Positions 45,275 to 55,146 of a DNA stretch of 64,000 bases are shown here, one piece after another. The stretch lies in assembly GCA_030789695.1 (NCBI GenBank), contig CM061134.1, positions 60,519,334-60,583,333 of the forward strand. The letters are read 5' to 3'. The stretch comes from Scilla litardierei. Taxonomy: Eukaryota > Streptophyta > Magnoliopsida > Asparagales > Asparagaceae. The notes below the pieces were generated by a model. That model was not told the origin of the DNA. It searched no databases and saw nothing but the letters and a program-made list of their open reading frames with translations. The position numbers were made by a program, and so were the translations under genes. How positions within the stretch are numbered: position 1 is the first letter of the stretch; each line of letters starts with the position of its first letter.

Positions 45275-46612
45275 GAGAAGCCCTTTCTCTTGCCTGCACC
45301 AATTGCCTAGATGATAACTCTTTGGTTCTAGGTTGGAGAGCAAGAGATCAAGGATTTGGAAATCTTAGGGCTTTGGATTTGAGAGCTTTAGACTTTTGAA
45401 AATGAAAGCTTAAGATCAATGAGTATAGCTTAGCTTGAATGGGAGTAACCCTTCAATGTAACAGTAGAAGCCCTATTTATTGGTTTCTCAAATCCATAAA
45501 ACAGTTTGGGCAAAAAATCTTTTGGAATCCGTGAGAAAATTCTCAACGAATAGAAACTGCACCCGCAACAGTCGACTGATGAAGAAACCTCAGTCGACTG
45601 ATGCACAGTCAGCATGGGTAGGTAAGAATTCATAACGGTAACTTACCACGTGGACAGTCGACTGATGAAGCAAAGACAGTCGACTGTTAAACCAACAGAC
45701 GACTGTAATTACTTCTACAGGCGACTGGCCGACAGATGGTAAGTAGAAAGAAATCTGGAAATCCTGTAAGATAACAGGACAGACGACTGATGAGGATAAT
45801 ACAGTTGACTGTTAATCAGAACATGCGACTGTAAATCCTTATACAGACGACTGTCAAATACCTTGAGAGCTTCCAGATAGCTAAGTCAATAAATTGGCTC
45901 ACAGACAGACGACTGTTGCAGCATACACAGTCAACTGGTCCAAGAGACAGTCGACTGTATATTCAACATTAGTCGACTGACCGTAAGAGGCAGATCAAAA
46001 TATTTTGGGCAGAAGGATAGACAGGCGACTGATTTACAAAACACAGTGACTGTCACCAGGACAGGCGCCTGTGAATCTTTCATCAGTGGCCTGTGCGAAA
46101 TAAACAAAAATGCCCAAAACTTGATTGCAAAAGCTTGTGCATAACAGGCGACTGTAGAACAAAACACAGTCGACTGTTTTTGAGACAGGCGACTATAAAA
46201 TGTTAATCAGTTGATTGTTATACATAATCCTGGCACAAACAATGAACAAATGAATTGGGGTCAAAGGACAAATGATCTAATGATGTCCAACGACCAAATG
46301 TAGATGTGTGTGAGTGCTCCATCAAGGTTCTACTTCTAAGATACATACTAGAAGAGATAAAAGAAAATTACATTTGACGAATAATCTCTTTTTTCCATCG
46401 TATGAGCTTGAAGTCTTCACGGAGCTTCAATCATCATCTACGATCATCCAATCCATGTAATTTGCCTTCAATGATCATTGTGAGTCATCCATTGCTAGTA
46501 GATCTTCATAAATAGTTTAGGAAATGGATTAACTGCAAAATAGGGGATTAGTCACAAGTATTTATGTTTGCTCATCATTAACACCAAGTAAGGAGAAGTC
46601 CAATACTCAACA
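45275..46612 (-). mobile_element. Copia B 3' LTR, proximal part
   Basis: On the minus strand the LTR starts TGTTGAGTATTGGACTTC at 46612 and runs left to the Copia D insertion; with 32639-33126 it totals about 1.83 kb. A TATA-like 'aataaatagggc' (minus) is near 45470-45482, just downstream of the palindrome cluster. Confidence 0.85.
45555..46215. repeat. CAGTCGACTG palindrome cluster in Copia B LTR
   Basis: More than 20 copies of (A)CAGTCGACTG or one- to two-base variants (acaggcgactg, agacgactgt, cagttgactg) spaced about 20 bp apart. The consensus is a perfect 10-bp palindrome containing a SalI-type GTCGAC. In element orientation the cluster lies directly upstream of the TATA-like box. Confidence 0.9.
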
Positions 46613-47286
46613 TTCTCCCCCTTTTGATGATGACAAACAAACATAAACAAAGAGATAAATAATTGTGCGTAATGAAAACTTACTCCCCCTACATAGATGC
46701 CAATCAAGTTAGTCAACAAATATTAGGGCATCTACATATCAATTGAAGCAAATGAGAAGATATGCATGAATATAATTCAAGAAATCTAGGAATTAAAATC
46801 CCTATTCATTGTACTCTTACTCCCCCTGAATCTAAGGCAACTTCAATCTTAGATTCAAAGTGTTAGAACATACTTAGCACATTCATTATGAATCTTGTAT
46901 ATTTATTTCTCTCCCCTATGGCATTATCCAAAAAGGTGGGAGTACATAACAACAACAATAATAGTGCTAAATACGAAGTAACAACAATCAAGGAGTATAG
47001 AGATATATCGAATTAAAACTCATAAAATCACATCATATACACATGTGAATAATGGAATTGAAGTCCAATATCAACATTTTAGATATACAAAACGAAAATA
47101 GTTTCAAAACTGCATCACATCAGAGATAACATGAAATATCCAAAATCAAATCCACATTGTCTCAAAAACACATCAAAGAGAGTATATCAAACTTGGAGAC
47201 AACATAATCATACATCACACAGAGAAGATAAACATTACAGCATAGTGTGACACATGATAAAGCAGCAACATCATATATATATATAA
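46613..47286 (-). promoter_or_regulatory. Copia B repeated polypurine tract region
   Basis: On the minus strand 'gggggag' tracts occur at 46613-46626 (abutting the LTR), about 46682, 46822 and 46912, the same arrangement as Copia D. The region ends in a short (AT)n at 47273-47286 where the LINE begins. Confidence 0.75.
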
Positions 47287-47288
47287 TA

Positions 47289-47974
47289 TTCTAAAGAGAT
47301 CAGTCCCTGTTGAGTTGGATGATCTATCCACTATTTTCATCGATATCCAGTATGAAGGAGAACCCCCAAGATGTGGAGCCTGTGCCTGTTTTGGTTATCT
47401 GGACTCTCAGTGTACTAGGAAGGATTTTGTAGCTCAGACTGGCCCTCCTGGTGATGGGAATGTTGTAAATTTGCCTAATGACCCTGATGTTGTGACTGAA
47501 GGGGCTTCCCTTAATAATCTCTTGAAGAAGGACATTGGGTCCTCTTCTAATCAGTCTGCTGTTAATGTGGGCTTGCCTATTGTGTTGACCAGCAATAGTC
47601 ACACACCTCCTATCATTGAATTAGGGGAGTGCAGCACATCTTGTTCGGCCTCAGCTAATCCTGGGCCTAAAAAGAATAGGCTATCACCCCTGGTTGGAGT
47701 TGTGCACATCCTCAAGTTGATTAATTCTCTCCGCAAGCCACAGGGCAAACCGGCTTCAGTCAATTCCGATGGCCAGCAGGAACCCACTATGAATGTGAAT
47801 GAGCCCACTACTTGCCAAGAGCATCCTCCCCCCGGTATTCTAACTGTCCCTAATCCCCTTTGGGATGTTGAGCATGCCAGCCTTTTGAAGAACCGTGCTC
47901 TTGCAAAAGGAACCAAATCTCAAGTTCCACCTTCACCTTCACCTGTTAGACGGAGTCCCCGGATTGCCTCTTGA
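47289..47974 (+). pseudogene. LINE ORF1, C-terminal fragment
   Basis: Nucleic-acid-binding ORF1 protein of plant L1 elements. Only the C-terminal part is present: the EGEPPRCGACACFGYLDSQC knuckle (the usual His is Tyr-Leu here, so zinc binding may be impaired), then a Ser/Pro-rich tail ending SPVRRSPRIAS. The N-terminal RNA-binding part is missing. TGA at 47972. Confidence 0.75.
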
Positions 47975-48010
47975 TTTGGGTAATATTTTATTTCTTCATT
48001 ACCTGTCTTA

Positions 48011-51000
48011 ATGTCGATCTTATTTTGGAATACTAGGGGACTTAACAATTCTACTCGTTGTGCGGATCTGAAGCTTTCTTTAAAGAAGCTAAATCCATCT
48101 ATAGTTTGCTTATTAGAAACGAAGGTGGAGGGTACTAATTCTTCCCGTATCTCAAGATGTTTTACATCTGATTGGGGCTCCATGGATAATAGGAGCCATC
48201 ATAAAGGGGGCCGTATAGTTATATACTACAAGTTGTCTGTCTGGAATTGTATTGCAATTTCTTCATCTTCTCAACATATTTCTACCAAGTACACCAACTC
48301 GGCAGGTATGGTTATGGGTTTAACTGCTGTTTATGGCTTTAATTTGGCAAGCTCAAGAACGGCACTGTGGGACAATCTTATCTCTGACTCCATTATTCTG
48401 ATGAATTCTCCTTGGATTGTTGGAGGAGACTTTAACTGTGTTCGCCTTTCTAATGAGAAAAAGGGTGGCCGTCCAGTTGATGTGGTATCTATGAATGATT
48501 TCAACCACTGTATCCATGTTTGCAATCTAAATGAGCTTAAAAGCGTTGGTTGTCCTCTTAGCTGGACCAACAGGCGTGTGGGTGATAATCGTATTTCAGC
48601 ACGTCTTGATCGCATTCTCTGTAATTCTCGCTGGCTAGATCTTTTGCCGTATTCTTATTATGAATATCTTCTTGCTAGTACCAGCGACCACTCCCCTATG
48701 ATGGTTAATCTACTTCCCATGGTAACCTCCTTTCCTAAGCCATTCAAATTCTATAATTCATGGGTATCTTCGGCAGGATATAAGGAATTGGTGCGGAAGC
48801 ATTGGGTTAATTTCTCAGCCGGGTCTACCAACCCTTTACTGCGGCTTTCTTCTATTCTCAAAGGCCTTAAGGTCAAATTGAGGAACTGGTCCTTGGTGCT
48901 TAGAAATAATGAGGCCTCTACTAAATTTTGCAATCACCTGGAGACTTTGCAAGCTAATGACCTGATTACCTCTGACGCAAGGCTCCAGCTCATGGAGGGT
49001 ACGGCCTTGAAGGAACTGATGCTTGCTCTTTCTAAAGAAGAAGATGATCTTCGGCAGAAGAGCCGACAAAATTGGTTGACGTTAGGGGATATAAATTCTA
49101 AAATTTTCTACACTGCTATGAAAGTAAGACAGAGTTATAACTCCCTGGGCCACTTGATCTCTGCTGTTGGGGCTAGGAGCTACAATACGGATGGCCTTCA
49201 AACCGAGGCATCTCAGTTCTATAAGGAACTCTATCATCAAATTGACTATTGGAATGTGTTTCCAAAGTTAACTCCTAAACGTTTGCTCACTCAGGATGCT
49301 GCTGATTGGTTGGACAGGCCGATATCTCCCTCTGAAATCAAGATTGCTTTATTCCAAATAGGCAAAGACAAAGCTCCTGGCCCGGATGGGTTTAATTCCT
49401 TCTTCTTCTAGCAGGAATGGGAGGTAATTGGTCCTGATGTGGTATCGGCTGTCTCCTCTTTCTTCACTACTGGTTGCATGCCTCCCGCTGTTTGCCACAC
49501 TTTCCTCACTCTGGTACCTAAACATACCAATGCTTCTGGCTTAGGGGACTACAGGCCTATTTCTTGTTGCACTGTCCTTTAAAAAATTATTAGTAAAGTC
49601 TTATGCAACAGACTGAAGCCTGTTATTTTAGATCTAATTTCGCCTAACCAGGCCGCCTTCTTGCAAGACAGGTTATTGGCAGATTGTACTCTAATAGCAC
49701 ATGAGCAGATCCGTGATTTCAGTAATCTGATGGGGTCCAGGGCATGCCTAAAGTTGGATCTCCATAAGGCCTTTGACAGCGTTAATAGAGAATTCATTTA
49801 TTTTATCCTGCACCAAATGAGATTCTCCCATCGATTCATAAATTGGATTGCTATTTGTATATCTTCCCCGGTGTTTTCGGTACTTGTTGAAGGTTCTCCA
49901 GTTGGCTATTTCAATTCTAATAGAGGCCACCGACAGGGGGACTCCCTCTCACCCTATCTTTTTGTCCTTGTAATGGAAGCTTTCACGCTTCTTATGGCTC
50001 TTGCAGAATCTTCAGGTACTATATTACCCATGCGTCGCACTGGTGCTATTTCTCATCTCCTATTTGCTGATGATCTCTTAGTGTTCTGTCGGGCTAACAC
50101 GCATTCTTTCAAGGGCATCACAGAGTTATTAGAAAGTTTCAAGCTTTTCTCTGGCTTGCAGATAAATTGGGAAAAGAGTGCGGCAATTTTTAGTAAAGGA
50201 GTTCGTAATGCTAGTAACCTTTCTGATATGCTTGGTATTAATATGGTTACCTCTTTCAAAGTATATTTGGGCCTCCCGCTTTCCTCCAAATATCCTAAAG
50301 CATCAATGTTTTCCAGACTTGTGGATAATTGTAAAAAAAGACTTTTGGGTTGGTCTTCCTCCCTTCTATCTATCTCAGGAAAGATCGAGTTGGTTAGAAC
50401 AGTGATATATGGTATGGTGGCTTTCTGGATGCAGGCCTATTGTTTACCTAAGTCAGTTATTCGTAGTATCAACACAATATGCAGGAAGTTTATTTGTGGC
50501 AAGCTAAATATTTGGTCTTGGAAAGAAATGTGTACACCAAAAAAAGAGGGCGGAGTCGGCCTGAGATCCCTTGAAGATTTGAATGTTGCTTCTGGGATTC
50601 GCCTAACATGGAGAGTATTATCTACTAAAGGTTTTTGGGCAAAATTCATGAGAAATCGCTATGGCCAGGTCAAATATGGCTTTTTTGGAACTAAAGCGAG
50701 GCCCACTGACTCGGGATCATGGAAGTTCTTGTTGAAATACCGGGCTCAATCCCAAAAGCTTATAAAACGTGTGGTGAATGATGGCAAAACTACTTCATTT
50801 TGGTATGACAACTGGCATCCTAATGGCCCACTTCATCTTCTTCAAGAGCCGAGCCAAGAATACGTTATGGCACGAGTAAGTGACTTCTGGGAGGGGTCGG
50901 GGTGGAGCTTAAATTCTGAAATTGATGGGGTAAGGCATCTCCTACAGAATATTACACTAGGTGAGGGGCCGGATGTATGGAAATGGGTGCCTGGGCCGGC

Positions 51001-51355
51001 CTTCAGCCTTTGTGCGGCTTGGGAAGGTGCAAGATCAGCTGGAACTCCTTTTAAATATTTTGATTCTATTTGGTTTCCTAATCATGTGCCTAAATTTGCC
51101 TTTACTTTGCTTAAGGCAATTCGGAATAAGCTCCATACTATTGAGCTTCTTACGAAAAGAGGGCTTCAATTTGATCCTTCATGTGTACTCTGTGCTGCGG
51201 ATATCCCTGAGACGATTTCGCATATTTTTTTCGACTGTGAGTATACAAAATATATCCTAACCAGGGCTCTATTAAAGTTGCGCTTCACATGTGCTTACCC
51301 GAACTCTATCCAAGGAGTCTGTGATCTCTTTCAGGCTACATACAGGAAGAAGGAC
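48011..51355 (+). pseudogene. LINE ORF2: endonuclease and reverse transcriptase
   Basis: Nicks target DNA and copies element RNA in place. From ATG 48011: AP-endonuclease domain (WNTRGLNN at the start, LLETKVEG, GGDFNCVR, SDHSPM), then RT (KAPGPDGF, LKLDLHKAFDSV, RQGDSLSPYLF, FADDLL at 50065), then a zf-RVT domain with CVLC...H..F.C (about 51180-51240). In-frame stops at 49409-49411 (TAG) and 49580-49582 (TAA) interrupt RT; the frame otherwise continues unchanged. The last codons are at the AGGAC target duplicate; the C-terminus resumes at 60928. Confidence 0.9.
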
Positions 51356-51643
51356 TGTAACGACTGGTTTTCTTGTATATGAATTTATTATAATATAATA
51401 TATGTTTTGGTGGATTTTCTCCTCTTGTGTGGTTTGCGTCTCCGTAACTTTCATTTTCGATCGATTCGTCGTATTTTCTCGTTTCTTCCTTAGGATCGTC
51501 GATTTCGAAGTACGTCGTTTGTGACGGGCTTCATAACGGTCATATCTAACTATTAGATCAAGCCTAGGAGTCTTAGGATTCGATCTCGGGGCCTCGCGCT
51601 CCGTATCGAAACTTTCTGTGCTCATTAGCCGGTATAAGAAGGG

Positions 51644-52050
51644 GCACCGACCGACTAGATGACGATCCAGTCGGTCGGCAATCCTTCTTGGACCGACTAG
51701 TGAGCTTTCTAATTTTCTAAGGAAGCTACTGTTTATCGTTAGTCGGTCTAAGAAGATTAGTTGACCGACTAGGTTGCAAACTAGTCGGTCGGCGATGCTT
51801 CTTGAACCGACTAACACATCATCTTAATTTTAGTTGGGTTACTGTTTACTCTTAGTCGGTCTAAGAACGTTCATCGACCGACTAGTTTCTAAACTAGTCG
51901 GTCAGTACTTGTTCATGGACCGACTAACTCTAAATCCTATTTTCGTTCAGGAGTTACTGTTTACACTTAGTCGGTCTGCGTTGGTCGACCGACCGACTAG
52001 TTGCCAAACTAGTCGGTCAGTGGTTGTTCTTTGACCGACTAGTCTGTGTT
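51644..52050. repeat. GACCGACTAG palindrome array (Tekay 5' LTR)
   Basis: Four units in the same order and numbers as in Copia D: unit 1 with a degenerate first core ('ttagccggtat') plus three, then three full quartets, 15 good cores. The last unit ends 'ttgttctttgaccgacta', identical to Copia D over those 18 bases. The copy in the 3' LTR is at about 58804-59210. Confidence 0.95.
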
Positions 52051-52941
52051 AAAACCCTAATTTCTGGGCAGCCGCCAGCCCAACCTATAAATACCCCTCC
52101 CAAACGTTTCTTCTTCCTCCAACACGACCTAAAGCCCTAGTTTCTCCCCCATTGAGCCCCCATCTTCCTCCAAGCTTCAATCCTCCATTCCAAGCCCTAG
52201 AATCATCATCCAATCCATCCATTCACCCTATCTACTTCTAATCTTCCCCAAATCTCCATCAAAACCCACCAAATCCCCAAAATCCCCCAAAACCCTAGTT
52301 TCCCCAAACTTCTCCAATCTTCTCCAGATCTGGTCCTAGGGTTCCCCGGAGTGTTTCTTCCGCCTCCTCTCGGTAAGAAATCGAACTACCGTTGTTTTCT
52401 TATCTTATTGTAATTTTTATGAAACCCTAATAAAATACTTGTGTTTTGATGATTGTTCCCCATAACAGAGATTCCCCGTAGCCTAGCATTCGCGGAATCG
52501 AACTTTCGTAACCGTCATCCCCGGTGTTAGGCAAGTGAAACTTGCATCTCTTGATTTGGGCCATGTCTTAGGCCATTACCTTGTTTTAGCGTAAAAGAGA
52601 CTAAACGGTGAAAGGATAGCCGTTTAGACGCCATTGACCTAGCTTGACAACGAAGCTTGGTCCGTCACCCTCATCATGCTTGTATGTCACGTTTAAATTC
52701 AATTAACGGTACGCAATCATTTGTTCATGTCATTGCATAGTGATAAATTATTGTGATTGTGTAGCACACGCTACAACATTATATTCCTGGCTCGTGTTCC
52801 AGAAGCGAGCCCTGTAGTTGGAAACCCCAACGCTCGGATACCGGCTAGGCACCCACTTTTCGTGGGCACAACCCTATGCCAAATACACTTCCTGGCACGT
52901 GATCCAGAAGCGAGCAAATGCTCGATACACGTAGGGGTGGG

Positions 52942-53105
52942 GTAAGAGATATGCGTCACCAGAGCACGAGATGGCCTGATCCGCCACTCCAGCCTGCAGG
53001 CGAAATATCTAGTGTTTAAGTGAGTAAGAGATATGCGTCACCAGAGCACGAGATGGCCTGATCCGCCACTCCAGCCTGCAGGCGAAATCTCTAGTGTTTA
53101 AGTGA
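52942..53105 (+). repeat. 82-bp tandem duplication in the Tekay LTR
   Basis: Unit starts 'gtaagagatatgcgtcacc' at 52942 and again at 53024. It is also present in the 3' LTR (60102 and 60184), so it predates this insertion. Confidence 0.9.
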
Positions 53106-53318
53106 TTAATAGTGATAAGTGATAAATGATAAGTGATTATGATTTGGTAGCTTTCGCTACATCGTGCGTGCTTGCCTCTCTTTTAAACTGTTGCATCATA
53201 CTTAACTGCCATATCATTGCTTAATATTATAAGTGCTAGGTTGCTAGTTACTTTCAGTTTCCTTGCCCAAGTCTTTTTAGACTTGCTGACATGTGCCCCT
53301 CTCTCTTTTGGGTGACGC

Positions 53319-53426
53319 ATGTTAGACCTTGAGCCTGAGTTGCCAGCTGAGGGTGAGGTGTTTGCGGACGCCGAGCTTGAGCCCGTGTTGGACGGGGAGT
53401 ACGCGGACACTGGGGACCAGTCCTAG
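53319..53426 (+). CDS. Small acidic ORF in the Tekay 5' LTR
   Basis: 35 codons from ATG 53319 to TAG 53424. The product is rich in Glu, Asp, Leu and Pro (starts MLDLEPELPAEGEVF). It is unchanged in the 3' LTR (60480-60587) while surrounding LTR sequence differs. It may be a leftover coding exon or chance; no homologue recognised. Confidence 0.3.
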   Translation: MLDLEPELPAEGEVFADAELEPVLDGEYADTGDQS

Positions 53427-53904
53427 TGTCTCCGTTGTGTTTTATTTTTGTTAGACAGTTGTTTTGTTATCGGTGCGTGGCACCTATACTTATTTATGTC
53501 GTTGCTTTTGTTTGGCCTTGTTCTGGGCCCTTAGACTCTTTCTTTTTAGCCTGGTGGCTTTTCTGTGATGTTGAATACTTTGTGGACAAACTTTGGGATT
53601 GGTATTTCATATCCGTCTTATTATTATTGTTGTTGTTTCGATTGCAATTACAGGGACCTGCTATACTAAATTGACGCTTATCGGGTTTGGGGCTTCACCG
53701 CTCCACTCCCGTGCGGACCTTTTCACGTCTCGCCTCCATTTTAGGGAAGCGGGTCGTGACAGGTTTTAGTGGTGGCCCATGCAGGTCCTCCTCTGTAACT
53801 GCGATTATCGGGATAACGATAATAATGCAAGGTTGTCCAACAAATAATTTCGACCTCTAAGCCCTAAGCTATGAGTCTAATTGTTTCGTTTTCTGCGTCA
53901 TTAG

Positions 53905-55033
53905 ATGGCAGGAAGGCGGATCACACGAGGTGGTGGTAGTGGTGCGCCCCCTCACGACGAGGAGCCTGAGCGGGAGCCCACTAATGGGGAGATGATGAGG
54001 ATGATGTTGCAGATGATGTAGGTTCAGCAGGGTGTGCTTCTGCAGGTGCAGAATGCTCCGGTGACTCGAGCTGCTCGGGTGGTGGAGACCCCTCGCCCTG
54101 AGCCCGGGGCGAAGCAGTTCAGAGAGCTGGGTCCTGCGTATTTTGATGGAACCGAAGGTCCCCTAGCTGCTGATGAATGGATGAGGAATATTGAGGACAA
54201 TCTGAAGATGTCCAAGGTCAACGAAGTTAGTTGGGTTGACTTGGCGAAGCGCCAGCTGAAGGATAACGCCAGGAATTGGTGGGATGCTGAGGAAAAGATG
54301 TTGGGAGAGCCGATCGTCTGGGCTACCTTCAAGGCCAGATTTGATGGTGAGTTTTTCCCGAAGGCTGCCAGGGAAGAGATGCTGCAGTGTTTTATCGACC
54401 TGAAGCAGGGGAACTCGTCGGTGGACCATTATCACCAGGAGTTCATGAGGCTAAGTCGGTTTGCACCAAAGATGGTGCAGGACGCTGAGGAGCGAGCTCA
54501 GAGATTTCTGCAGGGGCTTGCTTCAGAGCTCCAGAGCTTTGTGACCTCTTCTGACCGGGAATCTTATCAGAAGGTTTTGGTCGCTGCCAAGAGGCAGGAG
54601 CTGCTTGTGAACCAGAGGAAGGGGTCTGTTGTTGGTGCTGTGAGGAGGCCTGTGGAACAGGCGAGAGCTGTGGTTCGACCTGGATTCAGGCCGAACCAGC
54701 CTGTTCAGTTCAAGAGGCCAGGAGGGCCCGTTCGGAGGACTTGCAATTTCTGTGGCAAGGAGGGCCATATCAAGGAATCGTGTAGGAAGTTCTTGGGGCA
54801 ATGTGTTGTTTGTGGAGATCCCGCCCATGCTCTCAGGGAGTGCCCGAAGTTGAGGCAACCTTGGAGGACACCTATTGCTGCCCCGCCTTTGCAGCAGAGA
54901 GCCCCGGTGCCCGCTGGTCGTGGGGTGCCCCTCGTCCCGCAGAGGCAGGCTTTTGAGCGGGCCGCTCCGCCGAGGAGGCAGGCATTCCTGATGACTGAGG
55001 AGGAGGTTTTGGCCATGGATGAGGTCATTGCAG
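53905..55033 (+). pseudogene. Tekay gag, with early stop
   Basis: Capsid protein of the chromovirus. ATG 53905 opens an acidic, Met-rich leader; TAG at 54019-54021 is codon 39, and the frame then continues to 55033. A retrotransposon-gag core (about 54110-54560, with ARNWW and LKQGNSSVDHYHQEF) is followed by two knuckles, CNFCGKEGHIKESC (54742) and CVVCGDPAHALREC (about 54801). The frame runs into a GTAACT donor-like site directly after codons for VIA. Confidence 0.85.
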
Positions 55034-55146
55034 GTAACTTTCGATCTAGATTGTTCCTTCCTTAATTAGTTGATTGTTAAATTATGCTGGATGCTTGTGT
55101 ATGAATGTTGCTAGAGTAAGATTTGATTGATTAGACTGTTTGTTAG
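55034..55146 (+). other. Intron-like segment at the gag/protease junction
   Basis: 113 bp, GTAACTTTCG...TTTGTTAG, T-rich before the acceptor, containing stops in all forward frames. Its length is not a multiple of three, yet removing it joins gag (phase 1) to the protease frame exactly, where other Tekay elements as I know them read straight through. It therefore behaves as an intron or an intron-like insertion. Confidence 0.65.

Larger units (their letters stand above)
51356..53761 (+). repeat. Tekay 5' LTR
   Basis: TGTAACGACTGG...GGGTCGTGACA. Contains the palindrome array (51652-52042), TATAAATA (52086-52093), a GTAAGAAA donor-like site (52373), a tandem 82-bp duplication (52942-53105) and a small acidic ORF (53319-53426). 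It is followed by 'agtggtggcccatgcagg', where the primer site should lie. Confidence 0.93.

Noticed and set aside
53183..53410. Ser/Asn-rich minus-strand frame repeated at 60344-60571
   Set aside because: It lies in the Tekay LTR, antisense to the micro-ORF; its repetition only reflects the LTR pair.
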